A DNA stretch of 64,000 bases, taken from the NCBI GenBank assembly GCA_960531495.1, contig OY482850.1, positions 3,431,084 through 3,495,083 of the forward strand. Reading direction: 5' to 3'. Below the pieces are notes generated by a model. The model was not told the origin of the DNA and did no database searches. It worked only from the letters and a program-made list of their open reading frames with translations. Both the position numbers and the translations under genes were made by a program. This document shows positions 11,661 to 25,546 of this stretch, in pieces (the stretch's first letter is position 1; the number at the start of each line of letters is the position of its first letter). The stretch comes from Zeus faber (Eukaryota > Chordata > Actinopteri > Zeiformes > Zeidae).

Positions 11661-12838
11661 ATCACATTTTATTTAGAGGCCCTTTTTGCAATTGCCGCAG
11701 TACATTCTGAGTGTAATGTTGGTTACAATAGATTCCAAGTAGGAAGCGGCGCCACTTCCTGTTTTTAGTCTTTCATGGTAAGACCAAAGTCCCAACAAGA
11801 GCTGATTTGCAAGTTTTGTATGGCTTAAAGTAGAGTCAGAAGAGTCAGAAGCGGAATAGTAAGTTTCAGCGTTGAGCGAGGTTGTTCTAGGAGCAGTTAT
11901 GACTGGCGGGGTTCAACATTTCAATAAGGCCTGGATTGAAAATTGGCAAATCTATCCTTTAACATGTAGCACAATACACTTTACAAGGGAGGCTGTTTAC
12001 ATTTTTATTTTCATTTATTGCAATGTAGTGTAAGGGGGATTATAAACTGTAATAGTGTGGGAGATAAATGTGTAAACGTTGATCGTGGTCCATCTTGGAG
12101 GTAGTACGCCCTACCATAAGTTCCTATCTATCAGTGATCAGTGATGAGTCATTTTTAAGGATTTAAAGAAAAAATACCATGAATGATTTTATTTTTTTTT
12201 TTACATTTAAAAACCTTTTTGTAATTAATAATTTTGTATTTATTTTTTCAATAAAATCTATGTGTTTTACCCATGATTTGGCGGCCCACTTGCTATACCA
12301 TCTCCCAACACAATCCCAAATCGCTGGTGTGGATCATTACAAAATTGAAGTCTAAAGACTGCATCAAGACTTCCAGATGAGGGAAAAACTGAGAGTTATT
12401 TTCTCGTTTACAGGTGCAATTCAAGAGCAGCAAAAAAATATTTAGTTGTGGAGTTTGGCTTCCAGTTTGGCTGCCCAGCCCAAGATTTCATAATGTTTTA
12501 CTTGCCCCACGATGGGAAGCAAATATAACAGGGGGAGAATGTTGAGACCAAACTGACAGAGTATATACAAATGAAATGGATCTGGCTGCTTATCTACACA
12601 GAAGAAAGACAACAAAAGGAACAACTGACTTATCTAGAATAGGGCTCAAAAACAATTGAGCTGGCATTGAGAAAATCTGTCTTCAGACGTCTCCATCTTC
12701 AAAAATAGTTCATTCTCTTGATTTGTACGATGGCTCATGTCAAAGTATGGCGGCATTCTCTGGCAATGGGTGTTGGAACTCAACATTCATTCCTGAATTG
12801 AGGGAATGTGTCAGCAACAGCCAGCAAGACATTGTGCC
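11661..12838. other. Unassigned DNA, partly AT-rich
   Basis: No element recognised. The part near 12170-12260 is very AT-rich with T runs. No frame longer than about 60 codons shows a motif. Confidence 0.4.
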
Positions 12839-12874
12839 TCTTTCTCTCTCTCTCTCTCTCCCTCTCTCTCGCGT

Positions 12875-12902
<28 letters not shown>
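12839..12902. repeat. (CT)n tract
   Basis: About 64 bp of CT interrupted once by CGCGTT, running into a short CA segment. Confidence 0.93.
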
Positions 12903-12905
<3 letters not shown>

Positions 12906-13081
12906 TTCACACACACTTACACTCATGCGGTACAGTCAAATTAAGCCTTTAGATTTCATAACACATTGGCAAAACCACAAAAACGCACAGCACAGATAGC
13001 AAAAAAAGAAAGATAGATAAAACAGAGCAATCACAACTGTCTACGACACAAAAAGATGAACCAAGCTGTCCACTACACAGG

Positions 13082-13134
13082 GACACATGAGACACACGCA
13101 CACACGCACACACACACAGACACACACACACACA

Positions 13135-13181
<47 letters not shown>
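13082..13181. repeat. (CA)n microsatellite
   Basis: About 100 bp of CA with CG and GA interruptions in the left half and a pure right half. Confidence 0.95.
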
Positions 13182-13521
13182 GAGAGTCTATGGAGGGCTG
13201 TCACACATCACAGAGTAATTCACATCACGTCATTGCTGAAGCAGACATCCAGCCTATGGTGTGAAAACACTTAAAGAGGTCTGGGGAATGTAAATGGTTC
13301 TCTTGAGCCAACACTGGTGCTGCTCAATTTCCATGGCAATAAACACTGGGCTGATACTTTTGTGTGACCGTTCAATGGCTGGTAGCTTGTTGACTCTCCC
13401 GGTGACGCTAGACTTTCATGTGATGTGCGAAAGGAGCTAGTAAGGAGTAACAATGTCCACGCTAATTTGGATAATCACTTATGTCGGAAGCGTTGGCGTG
13501 ATGAGCAGAATACACTGCATA

Positions 13522-14468
13522 TACACACCAATCAGCCACAAAATTAAAACCACCACTAATAACCACTAATATTGTGTAGCTTTTCCTTGTGCCTCCAAAA
13601 CAGCTCTGACCGGTCGAGGCATGGACTCCACAAGAACTGTGAAGGTGTCCTGTTGTATCTGGCACCAAGATGTTAGCAGCAGATCCTTTAAGTCCTGTAA
13701 GTTGTGAGGTGGGGCCCCCATGGATCGGGCTTGTTGTTCCAGCACATCCAACAGATGCTTGATCGGATCAGACCCTCACCCCCGGCCATCCACATGATGT
13801 AGAAGAAAACATGATTCATCAGACCCGGCCACCTTCTTCCATTAATCCATGATCCAGTTCTGACTCTCATTGTAGGCGCTTTTGGTGGTGGATAGAGGTC
13901 AGCATGGACACTCTGACTGGTTTGCGGCTATGCAGCCCCATTCCCAATCCAAGCTGCACTGTGTGTTCTGGCACCTTTCTATCATAGCCACTTTTTCAAC
14001 AATTTGTGCTTCACTAGCTCTTCTGTGGGATCGGACCAGACAGACGTGCCTTTCGCTCCCCACGCTCATCAATGAGCCCATGGGCGCCCATAACCCAGTT
14101 GTCGGTTCACTGGTTGTCATTCCCTAGACCACTTTTGCTATGTACTAACAACTGCATACATCAACTGAAACACCCCACAATGCCTGCTGTTTTGGAGATG
14201 CTGTTCCCATCCTCATCACCCATCTGTAGCCATCACAATTTGACCCTTGTCGAAGTTGCTCAGATCCTTAGGATGACATATTTTTCCTGCTTCCAGCACA
14301 TCAACTTCAAGAACTGACTGTTCACTTGCTGCCTGATATATCCCACCCCTTGACAGATGACGACATGAGCAGCAGACATGAGCATGTCTCACTTCACTGT
14401 GAATGCTCACGACATGAGCATTCACTTCACCTGTCAGTGGCTTTAATGTTGTGGTTGATCAGTGTATA
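13522..14468 (-). mobile_element. Tc1/mariner DNA transposon, internally deleted
   Basis: The ends are inverted repeats. The left reads ATACACACCAATCAGCCACA with AATTAAAACCACC; the right, on the minus strand, reads TATACACTGATCAACCACAA with CATTAAAGCCAC. The element is 947 bp, shorter than the 1.2-1.6 kb usual for Tc1/mariner, because the middle of the transposase is missing. Ends start at TA-containing sites, as expected for TA target duplication. The family is one I recognise from many teleosts. Confidence 0.85.
13566..14310 (-). pseudogene. Tc1-like transposase, internally deleted
   Basis: The minus strand begins near 14307 with a lysine-rich start and DLSNFDKGQIVMA (helix-turn-helix region). 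It continues near 14030-13920 with RSHRRASEAQIVEKVAMIER. The first catalytic Asp is in KVAGSDESCF, near 13827. A deletion then joins HHVDG directly to the C-terminal part, QARSMGAPPHNLQDLKDLLL and TSWCQIQQDTF (13566-13735). The second Asp and the terminal acidic residue of the DD(34)E/D triad fall in the deleted part. Stops and frameshifts also occur. Inactive. Confidence 0.85.
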
Positions 14469-16189
14469 TAGATATGCTGTATATATCTGCTTGGTTGCTC
14501 AAAAGAGGTTGGGCATCATTTTCAAAATCAGTGCAATGGTGCTGTAGGGTTGCCAGTTCAGTCAGCTGAGTTTTATTGCCATTTGTACCTAGCAACCCCA
14601 AACTCACTTAAACAGTTGATAGTCACTGTGCCCAGCAGATGGCTAAATGGTTACGCATCAATAGTAGTTCTGAACATAGCCACATTTCAAACAACTAAGA
14701 GCTCATTGTTATATATTTATATATTTTTAAGTGAGATGTACGGCTCAATAACCTAACTTTTGACAAACTGCAAGATGTATTTCCCTCATTTCACAGAAGC
14801 TGGGCTAGTCGATTCTCTCTGCAGCCTTGCATTGAACTAACACAGTTAGCTTGTGCAGCCCGTCCGTATATTGGACCTGGAGAAACAAGAATGATGGTAT
14901 GGTATTGACCTTCTCATCTAAAACTGGCTAGATTGGAAAACAGACAAAAAATATTTCCCCCAAAAATTGAAATCTTCAGCATCAGAATCTTACAGCACTA
15001 GAAGTGCTGTTAAGTTAAAAAGAAGCAGGACCAACATTTTACACTCTTGTGTTGTTCATCTACTACAATTAATTTGGTCACATCTCAGTATGAAATGTAA
15101 ATGTGGATAGGTGTCCAATATATCCAACAGAACTTTAGTTATCAACACCTCCCCCATTCAAGATCCGAGTCTAGTCTTGTTAGCTACAACCTTGCTGGCC
15201 AGGGAGTGTTAACACGATGGCCCCCGAGTGACCTGGCTTCTATTAAAGAGGCTGAACATGAGACAGTAATTTATAAAGCTCCCCAGCTGGAAATATGGCA
15301 AATGACTTGCTGCCCCAAGCCTGTAAAATGTTCCCTCAACAGGTCTCTTTCCATTCATGTCCACCGAGTGAAATGGTTTTCAACAGGTGAGACAGTTAGG
15401 AACAGGAGTCCCCCTGATCATCCCCTGATCGTACATTAAGTTCTAAAGTACATTTGAATAAGCAGCGTTTGACTTGATATCCTAAATATTCTTAGTCGGC
15501 TCCTCAAAAAAACGCACGAGCTGGCCAGAATTTCAACCACAACCCAACTTTAGACTGAGCCCAATGAGGTCCTTGTGGCTTCAGGCGGTAGTTCAGGGTC
15601 GTATCTCTGGTTTTCAAAGTATGGTTTGAGAAATTTTGGTTGGGTCGCCAAATCAAGATTCAAGAACTAAGATAGCAGATTTCATCTTTAGTCTTTTAGA
15701 ATTATTTTATTATCCACAGTCAGCTGTCAAGCTACATGAGGGAGCTTATTGTCGTAGGGTACTACACATGTATATAACAAATTTGTTATTTATCTTGTAC
15801 TTTATTCACCTTTTACTTGTGACTTGTTTTGGCAATTGACCTATTCCAGCTACTAGTGTTTAATGCAGAAATGGAAATATAAATTACCACATGAATTTGC
15901 CCAAATGCCATTCTGAATCTCAAAAACACCAAAGGGGTTTAGATAGAATTTTAGAGTCCCAGAATTTTTTTCAGGATCTGAAGAAAGTCTTAAGGAAATA
16001 ATTTGTCTTGCGATCAGAAACCTTTGCGTCTTGCGATTGTGATGTACAGGTGGGTGTCGCTACCTGCTGGGCAACTCTGCCTGACACACTATGCTTTGGT
16101 CAGCTGCTAGGTCATCGGCCAGAGACCACCAGCATTTCGCTCCTTATCCCGGAACATCTCCTGATGGTGGAGCAGCTCCCTGCAGCTGA
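14469..16189. other. Unassigned DNA
   Basis: About 1.7 kb without a recognised element. A 112-codon frame at 15101-15439 has no domain. Composition is AT-leaning and otherwise unremarkable. Confidence 0.4.
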
Positions 16190-16460
16190 CCTCAGTCATA
16201 AATTCCCCAAATCCTGTTTTTTCTCCTGAGCCACAGCCAAATGCTGCCCTTGTCCACTTCTTATGCCAGCTCTCGTCCTTCCTTTGCGAAGTTCGGCTCT
16301 CATAACCCTCATGGCTCTGAGGAGCCATGATGTTGATGTGCTGATAAAGCCTCTGTATCCAACCTCCATGGGATGGATGATGGACCACCAGCCTGACTCC
16401 CTACAATCAGCAGCTCGGAGTACTTGACCCTCTTCTTCTTATAGGCAGCTTTGGTGAGGA
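16190..16460 (-). pseudogene. LINE-encoded C-terminal domain fragment
   Basis: The minus strand reads LTKAAYKKKRVKYSELL, then after a shift IHPMEVGYRGFISTSTSWLL, then in a third frame DKGSIWLWLRRKNRIWG. This order is that of a domain placed after RT in a group of fish and invertebrate LINEs. There a (D/E)xT/K motif, a K-rich helix, VEVGCRGF-like residues and a WLWLRR motif follow one another. Only the second half is present here; the preceding half of another copy is at 20.2-20.6 kb on the same strand. Three frames in 270 bp show it is long dead. Confidence 0.5.
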
Positions 16461-17461
<1,001 letters not shown>

Positions 17462-17752
17462 CAACAGTCTTCTGTATACTTGCCCCAGGCAGCACTTCCG
17501 TCTGTATTCAGTGTGTTGGCATACACACTGAATTTTTGAACCGCCTGGTCCAGATTTAAGACCCGTTCCAAGCTGCCATCCAACCTCTTAATTAACTCTG
17601 GACACTTTCTGACTGTCTTGCTGTCTCCCATGTATAAAGAACTCAGTCAAAGACGGACAGGTTAAGTCTAGGGGAGGTGTCTGTTTGTTTGCTGTTTTCA
17701 TTTTATTCAAATATCTCAATAAATGTCCCAATTTTACTTTTGTGTTGTATCA

Positions 17753-19017
<1,265 letters not shown>

Positions 19018-19098
19018 AATAATAATAACAATAATAATAATCATAATAATAATGATGATTATTATTATAAGTATTATTATAATAGTGATGATGATACT
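19018..19098. repeat. AAT/ATT trinucleotide tract
   Basis: AAT units with occasional ATC and GAT, switching to ATT halfway, so the tract is partly self-complementary around 19055. It sits directly beside the end of the Tc1/mariner element. Confidence 0.85.
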
Positions 19099-19106
19099 AT
19101 ATTTAT

Positions 19107-20181
19107 ACACTATATTAATACTGGGTAGGGCCTCCCTTTGCTCTCAAAACAGCCTCAATTCTTCTTGCCATGGATTCCACAAGATGTTGGAAAAATACCT
19201 TTCAGATTCTGGTCCATATTGACATGATTGCATCATGCAAATTCCTGCAGATTGGTCAGCTGCACATTCACGCTGCAAATCTTCTATCATGTCATCCCTA
19301 AGTTGATGTCGTCCCAATAATTCAGATCCAGTGACTGGGAAGGCCACTGAAGAACATTGAACATTGTCATGTTCATGACCAAATAACACCAAATAAAAAC
19401 AGTCAACATCAACATCACATTGAGTGCAACAGCGTCTATAGCACCATACAGGACTCAGCCTCTAATAGCACCACGAATTCTGCATCATTTGCATCCGTTA
19501 TCAGCCCCGTCTCAGGGTCTGATTCACAAAAGATATTGAACCCCCCCTCAATTGGTTTTGGAATTAACGGGCCCAAAATGTGCCAAGAAAGAATTCCCAC
19601 ACCATTTCACCACCACCAACAGTCTGGCCTGTTGACAGAAGGCAGGTTGGGTCCATACATTTAAGCTGTTGGCGCCAAATTCTGACCCTACCCTCTGTGT
19701 GCCGCAGCAGAAATAGAGATTCATCAGACCAGGCTCCTTTTTTCTGGTGTTCAACTGTCCAGTTTTGGTGTCATGACCCTCCCCTGCCTTGATGTCCCGT
19801 CCACGCACCTCAGACTGCTTGCCCCCCGCTCTCACTCCCGGCAATCAGATGAGGGGTTGCGACCCTAGAGCTGGGCCTTGGCCTAGCCCCCAGGTCGGAG
19901 CCGGCGAGGCCGGTACTCGCCTGCCCTGTTCCTGCCCCTGATAAACCCGAGCAGTCCCCCTTCTGGGGGTCACGCCTCAGTTTTTTTCTCGGGACCCCCA
20001 GAAATCCCCTGGGAAAGGGCACGATCGAAAGGGTCCCAGAGGCCGCCCACGTTCCCCGCTGTCCGGCACTCCCCAGTCTCCGCTCTACAGTGCTCCCCAG
20101 TCTCCGCTGTACAGCGCTCCCCAGTCTCCGCTGTTCGGTGCTCGGTGCTCAGCTATCTGTTCTTGGCTAACAGAAGGAGCG
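19107..20181 (-). mobile_element. Second Tc1/mariner family, fragmented
   Basis: The left end, ACACTATATTAATACTGGGT, and the following text match a teleost Tc1/mariner family different from the one at 13.5 kb. Recognisable transposase-derived stretches are 19120-19380 and 19556-19780. A short piece around TGTTCTTGGCTAACAGAAGG (20157-20176) belongs further inside the same element. About 175 bp (19381-19555) and 375 bp (19781-20155) of other DNA replace or interrupt it. The far terminal repeat is not seen. The coding sense is the minus strand, and many stops occur. Confidence 0.7.
20069..20140. repeat. 24-bp tandem repeat, three units
   Basis: CTCCCCAGTCTCCGCTNTNC repeats at 20069, 20093 and 20117 with an exact 24-bp step. 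It lies in a GC-rich insert within the second Tc1/mariner element. Confidence 0.9.
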
Positions 20182-20600
20182 GCAGGGGTGGCCACCACTA
20201 AGTCAGCGCACTTGGTGCGCTTCCTCTCAGTGGCCTCTTCCAGCCGCTCCTCCCAGGGAATGGTCACCTCCAGCAGGACCACCTGTTTTGATAAATCTGA
20301 GAACAGCACTGTGTCTGGTTTCAGGGTGGTTTCCGCGATGTTCTCTGGGAATCGGAGCTGCTTCCCCAGGTCGGCCTGAATCTGCCAGTCCAGTGTGGTT
20401 CCAAAGAGTCCCACTGCCCTCTTTAGCTAGGGCTTGGGCTTCTCCCCTGCTTGGACGAAGGCAATCGCCTGCCTTGCTGTCGGAGAGGATTGCTCTGGGT
20501 GATGCCATTGGAGATGCCTTCTGCTATCGCCTTCAGCACCTGGTCATGGCATCAGGTATAGCGTCCTTCTCCCAGGGCTTTTGGGCAACAGCGACACAAA
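20182..20600 (-). pseudogene. LINE-derived PD-(D/E)xK-like domain fragment
   Basis: The minus strand reads GLFGTTLDWQIQADLGKQL, then LKPDTVLFSD, then QVVLLEVTIPWEERLEEATE and RKRTKCADL. The PD followed about 14 residues later by an acidic residue in LLEVTIP resembles the restriction-like endonuclease arrangement of R2/NeSL-type elements, although the lysine is Thr. The same module occurs in many fish and invertebrate LINE proteins. The frame changes into unrelated sequence after CADL, at the junction with the Tc1/mariner piece. Assignment is from motif memory. Confidence 0.5.
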
Positions 20601-20797
20601 AAAAATGATGGTGTGTCAACCTTACCCGAACAGAGGAGGTTGGATGGGCTGGGTAATCAAGAACTTGATCAGGTAAGGCTCAGCTTGCCAAAGCTCGGAC
20701 CAGAGGATCTTGCGGTTCATGGCTTGTTCCAATTTCGTCCATGCGCCTTGTCGCATCCACACCATCTGGCTGGCACGCAGTTCCTCCACACCAGCTC

Positions 20798-22035
20798 TCA
20801 CCTCCTCTTGGACCAGTTGGCATCTGATTTTGCCCAGGGCTTTTTCATAGCATATGGTTGGAATGCTACCAAGCCCTGCTCGTCAACAAATCTGCTTTGC
20901 AGGGTCATAAAGGAAACGGCGTGCAGTTTCTCTCTCACTCCCTCTAAAGCCTGTATAGTGTGGTTAATAAAACGCTGTTGAATATACCATAAGTCATTAA
21001 CCCATCTGCTATTCTGAGCTAGATTCTCAGAATTTATTGCTTGTTCGTGCATGGGAATCGAGCCTACGGCTTGTCCCAACACTATCCAATCTTCGCCTAT
21101 TACCCGATGGTCATTGGGTATGCCATAAGGCTCTTGGTTAAAGGCAACATATACCTGAGGATCTAGTAGCCATGGAGTGGTAGCACTTCTTTTGCGCCTT
21201 GTACTTGGTCACTCCATTGGAGGAGCTAGTATTGTTTATTGTCCCTGTTAACATAACTGGGGCGCAAATTCCTGTCCAATTAGGCTGGAGCTGAGACACA
21301 ACTTGTTAATTTCTCTCGCACAGCCAGAACATGTCTCCCAGGGGGAGAGTTCCATTAGAGAAGTCAGGAAGTCGGTATTGGCTTATCGCTATCTAATTTT
21401 TCTCGTACACAACATGGCCTCAATTTGGTGCTTGCTGCTGACTTTAGATCCGTGCCTTTTCTGTGGTGGAGTAGAGTTTTATATAGGCTGTGGTGGAGTC
21501 ATTTGGGAACCATGATTCATTTTTACATTGCACTAAACCTTCCATGTCATTTAGGGCTTAGGTGTCATTTAGGGCTGAGGTGTTGTGTGCGACTACTTCG
21601 CATAGCTTGTTTCCCTTTGCTAAACAAGATGGAAAAGTCACTTGATATGTGATTATTATAACCAGTGGTGTCAAAAACCAGCCCCTGTCAACATTTTGTT
21701 TAGTCTGGCTGGCCACCGCTCAATCCTGTGGTTGCTACCCGTCCTGCCATGTGCATGGCATACTTGGTAAAGCACTTATCCAGGTTTGGGCAACCTTCTA
21801 TTTCAGTTCCCGGAATTACAAGTCCTACCTGACGCTTTGTCCGGGTGCCCCTTTTTCCCCAGTAATCCTGTGGGGTGGGCGTAATCAGCCTGTGGCCCCT
21901 CTGTATTGGCCCTACTGCTAACGTGCCATTGGCTGGCTGTACCCTTGTCCTGTTACTGATGGTTGGAACCAACGTAACTGTCAGTATTATTAAGACTGCT
22001 GCTGGTTCCAGACCTGGCCCCCTAGATGTCATTTA
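20798..22035 (-). pseudogene. Envelope-like region, degenerate
   Basis: It lies downstream of integrase on the minus strand, where env is expected. The upper part (22032-21700) starts with a hydrophobic segment resembling a signal peptide, then a potential N-glycosylation site and a basic TRTKRQ stretch. The lower part (21082-20798) has a helix-rich stretch followed by a short motif resembling a retroviral transmembrane-subunit ectodomain. The two parts are separated by stops and shifts over about 600 bp. No complete surface or transmembrane subunit can be read. Identification is by position and general pattern only. Confidence 0.45.
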
Positions 22036-22068
22036 TTTGGCCCTTCCCCTAGCAAGGTCTGTTATGCC

Positions 22069-22430
22069 CTAATATTGTTGACCCAACCTCCCCAGGACTG
22101 GTTGTTTGTCCACTCTGACTTCCTGCTGGGCGAGAGATTTCACTGCTGCTAGTAGCCTCACTACTTCCTGAGCTGCTGCTTGTTGGGCTGCTGCTTGTGG
22201 TGTCTTCGCATTCATGCCCCGTAGCTCTCCACCTTGCAGCCAGTCTCCTGGATCGTCTCTCTCTCCCTTTTTGGGGGGGGGGGGCTTCCCCATCATCCTG
22301 ATATTCATGTTCCTGTGAGGCAGTCTCAACTGCCCCTTCCTGTCCTGCCTGTCCCTGCAGGGCGGTTTCACCTGCCTCTTCTGCCCCAAAGCAGTCGCTC
22401 TGCTTTCTTACCTTCTACTTTTAGGGCAGT
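22069..22430 (-). pseudogene. Retroviral region between integrase and env (unrecognised)
   Basis: A frame of about 106 codons is rich in Gln, Ala, Lys and Pro, with an Ala-Gln run (AAAQQAAAQEV). It sits between the integrase C-terminus and the env-like start. A run of ten G at 22269-22278 on the plus strand gives a proline run in translation. It may be the 5' part of env or a linker; I do not recognise a domain. Confidence 0.3.
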
Positions 22431-23330
22431 TCTGGTTGCTAAACGGACTTTGAATGGTCCCTCACGCCTAGGTTGGTACCACTTTCTTTTGAGCACCTTA
22501 TCCTACACAAAGTTCTCTGGTTGTATTCCTTGTAGGTTCTCTGACATGTCTGCTTCTCTTTTGTCTGCGGCACCTTTCACCTGTGGGTACACAGATTTAT
22601 TTATTTGTGTTAGATGTGATAGGTAGCTTTGCAGCTCCCTTTCCAGTTGCTCAAGTGGAGGTCCTTCATAAGGACCTCTGAGGTAAGGCACAGGCATGGG
22701 TCAACCCGTAAGCATTTCATGCAGGGTTTGGTGTGTTATTCTGTTAGTGCTCTTGTGTGGACAGTAGTGCTAGTGGCAAGGCCTGCATCCAATTTAACAT
22801 GCCATCTTCCATTATCTTGGCCAATTTAGCCTTTAAAATTCCATTAGCGTGCTCAACTGTCCATCGCAACTGAGGATGATACACGCATCCAAATCTTTGT
22901 TTGATTCCTTGCATTTTCAACGCTCCTAAATGTCTCTGCCACAAAGTGTGATCCGTTGTCTGAGCTTATGCTGTCAGTAATGCCAAATCTTGGAAATACT
23001 TCCCTGCACAAAAACTTGGCCACTCTGTATCTGGCATCTGGCCCTGGTGTGGGCACTGCCTCTACCCACCTGCTGACAGACTACCACTAGGATGTATCTT
23101 GTTCTCCCTATGCCTTGCGTCATGTCCACGTAGTCTATCATTAAGGGTCTGAAAGGGCCATCTGTTGGTGAATGTGTGCTTTGGGAGCCGAAAATGCTTT
23201 TCTGACGTTCTAATGTGCATATACTTCAGATTCATGCTATTTTCTATCAACTGTGGCTGCTAAAAATGGTGACCACCATACAACTTTGAGGCGTCTTATA
23301 ACCTCCCCTCTCGCGCAATGGTCTCTGTGC
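22430..23330 (-). pseudogene. Retroviral integrase, broken
   Basis: On the minus strand the core contains ITDSISSDNGSHFVAETF (about 22930-22985), with the second catalytic Asp in SDNG. YHPQLRWTVEHANGILKAKL (about 22825-22880) has the Glu in V-E-H-A-N-G. The first Asp region near 23140 is poorly preserved. A C-terminal stretch, LKRKWYQPRREGPFKVRLA (about 22445-22500), has the GPF-type module. Frameshifts separate all parts. It lies between RNase H and the env-like region, as in simple retroviruses. Confidence 0.75.
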
Positions 23331-23419
23331 ACACTTCTAATGGAAAATCGTAGCAGTGATGTGGGTAGCACAAAATGGCCATTGTTGCATCATCACAAGC
23401 CTTTCTGGGGCTCGTCTTG

Positions 23420-24050
23420 CATATTCGTAATCCCCATTTCCAGACAGATTTTTCTAGAGTGCTAGCTCTTCTCTGGGCCTGTATGAGGGAGGGCAGAGTC
23501 ACAATTTGCACAAGGTCCTCCGCTACCAGTAGGGCTCCTATTGAAGTGAGTGATGCTCGACGTCTGGCTGCCTCATCGGCGGCGTTGTTACCATTGGCTA
23601 TGATGATATCTGTTTTCTTAGATACATATATACAATCATTTGATGATGGCGAGCGAGGTACAGGTAGGTGCATTGCCGCTAACAGCTGAGTGATGGCATC
23701 CCATTGAATAATGGATGTGCCGTCGGTTCTATGGATACCTCTCTGTTTCCATTTATTGCCGTAAACATGACATACGCTTTATGCATACGCTGAATCTGTG
23801 TATACATTGAGGCGCTTGCCCACTCTCAACTCGCATGCTGCGAGCGCGACTGGGCGGAGCATGGCTGTGCTATTTTGATTGTCTGGATATTCGTGAAGGT
23901 CTCACCATCGTTATTTAACTCTGCGATGGCAAATCCAGCGTGGTTACAGGTCACATCTCTGAAGCAGCAACCATCCAAAAAAACTGTGAGACAAAAAATA
24001 TCTGCTGTGAGTGGCTGGTTTTGTAGGTCTTCACATGCGTGCAAAAGACT
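23420..24050 (-). pseudogene. Retroviral RNase H, broken
   Basis: The minus strand reads TVFLDGCCFRD (first catalytic Asp, near 23970), then NVYTDSAYA followed by a stop (near 23780), then NKWKQRG and IIANGNNAADEAARR (near 23590). This is the order of an RNase H that degrades the RNA of the RNA-DNA hybrid. The Asp of YTDSA is retained, but the next codon positions are interrupted by TAA. Confidence 0.7.
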
Positions 24051-24359
24051 TCCGTGTCCTGGACACAGATGTGGGGTGTGCCATCAACAGGCAACACCAT
24101 TTTATTTGCTCGGTTGACAATATTACAGCGGTTAATGGTAAGCTCGGGGGCAGAAAGTATTACTTCATATCGGTCCTTCTGGCCTGTGTTAACACAAACC
24201 GAGGACTTGTAGTGGGTGTTAAGTAGCGTGTGTTAAGTGGTGGGATGTATACAACATTAATGGGAGGCCAAGGGTTAAGGACGAGGTCTTTTGGAATGCA
24301 AAAACTGCTGCCGCCAGTCCCTGGTAGCAGGGAGGCAACCCTCATTCCACGTTGTCTAA

Positions 24360-25064
24360 CTCAGTGCTGTAAATAGCTAGTGGTTGTTTGCCTATTGGCG
24401 TGTCATTTATCAGTATTGCGTATGCGTAGCCTGTGAAATGGTATGGAGTAGTCTGGGTTGCCGAGCGCTGGCGCAGACTGCATATCACTTTTAAGTGCCA
24501 CAAAGGCTCCGTCCGCCTCCTCAGTCCACTGCAAAGATGCTTTATTGTTCGTTTGTCCTGCCGCCCTAATCAATGCGTGTAATTTGGCTGTTCTGAGGGC
24601 ATAGTCACAAATCTAAGGCTGACTATACCCCGCCATGCCCAGGAAGGAGAGCATGTCTCCCACCGTCTGTGGTTTCGGGGCGTTAACTACCGATTCTATT
24701 TGTGATGGGGCAATTAGTCTCTTGTCGCACTGCACTTGTCTCCCCAAATAGCTAACCTCAGGTTGATCAATTTGTAACTTATCTCTGCTGATTTTGTGGC
24801 CTCTTGTTCCTAGTGCTGTGAGTCTGCAACAGAGTCTTTTTCACACTGTTCATTGGTGTAAATGCAAATCAGTAGATCGTCTACGTACTGGAGAACTGTC
24901 CTGGAAACTTGTAGGTCCTGTAGGTCCTGGGCCAATACTCTGTTAAAGATTGTTGGGCTGTCTAAAAACCCTTGTGGCAGCCTTGTGTATGTGTATTGGG
25001 AGCCCTGATAGGTGAACGCAAACAGATTCTGGCATGCTGAAAAGGCTGAGCATAAATCCATCAC
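24360..25064 (-). pseudogene. Retroviral reverse transcriptase, broken
   Basis: The minus strand opens in the palm with MDLCSAFSACQNLFAFTY, then YTRLPQGFLDSPTIFN and the catalytic box LQYVDDLLI (box at 24876-24887, intact). A frame change follows. The connection region reads APKPQTVGDMLSFLGMAGYS (about 24610-24670) and contains stops. Fingers and part of the palm are missing at the 5' side, because the preceding frame runs into nucleocapsid/protease-like sequence. The intact Y-V-D-D contrasts with most other RT copies in this window. Confidence 0.8.
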
Positions 25065-25546
25065 AGTGTACCATTTGGTGCAAGGTGGTATGTTAGAGAG
25101 TAGCGTAGGAGGCCTTTGGTGTCCTGTGATGCTGTTTCTGTGTCTGTGTTGTCTGGCCCCTCCTCTTTCGACTGATTTGTCTGACTCACTATCATTGCCT
25201 GTCCTTTTTTTATATCTCCTAGGTGGTGTTTCTTTCCCTTTTTTGGGTATTCTTTTTTGGTCTTTCTGTCCCTCCCTTGGTAAAGTGAAGTCTCCCTAAC
25301 TTGCCTGTCACTGTGGGACCTCTGACCCTTTTCTATTTCTTTCCATTTTCCTTTGTCTCCTTTCCCTGGCTCCCAATTATCCTCCATCATTATCTTTCCT
25401 CGAACTGTTTGCTGGTGATTTCTTCTCTCTTGTCTCAACCAACCTAGCACCTCCCTTTCTTTTGCTCTTTTCCCTGCCCTCTTGTCACCCACGTTTTTAG
25501 CTTTGTGATGTTTTGTGTAAGCCTCCTTTTCATTACAACACGCCAT
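25061..25546 (-). pseudogene. Gag/protease-region frame of the endogenous retrovirus
   Basis: An open frame of 161 codons starting MACCNEKEAYTKHHKAK. It is exceptionally rich in Lys, Arg and Glu, as a nucleocapsid or linker region can be. No CCHC knuckle or DTG/DSG protease site is visible. It ends where RT palm sequence begins in another frame, implying a deletion that removed protease and RT fingers. It is one of the longest uninterrupted frames of the copy, but its identity rests on position. Confidence 0.4.

Noticed and set aside
15101-15439. 112-codon open frame
   Set aside because: No motif, no signal peptide and no splice context recognised; its length is expected by chance in 64 kb.
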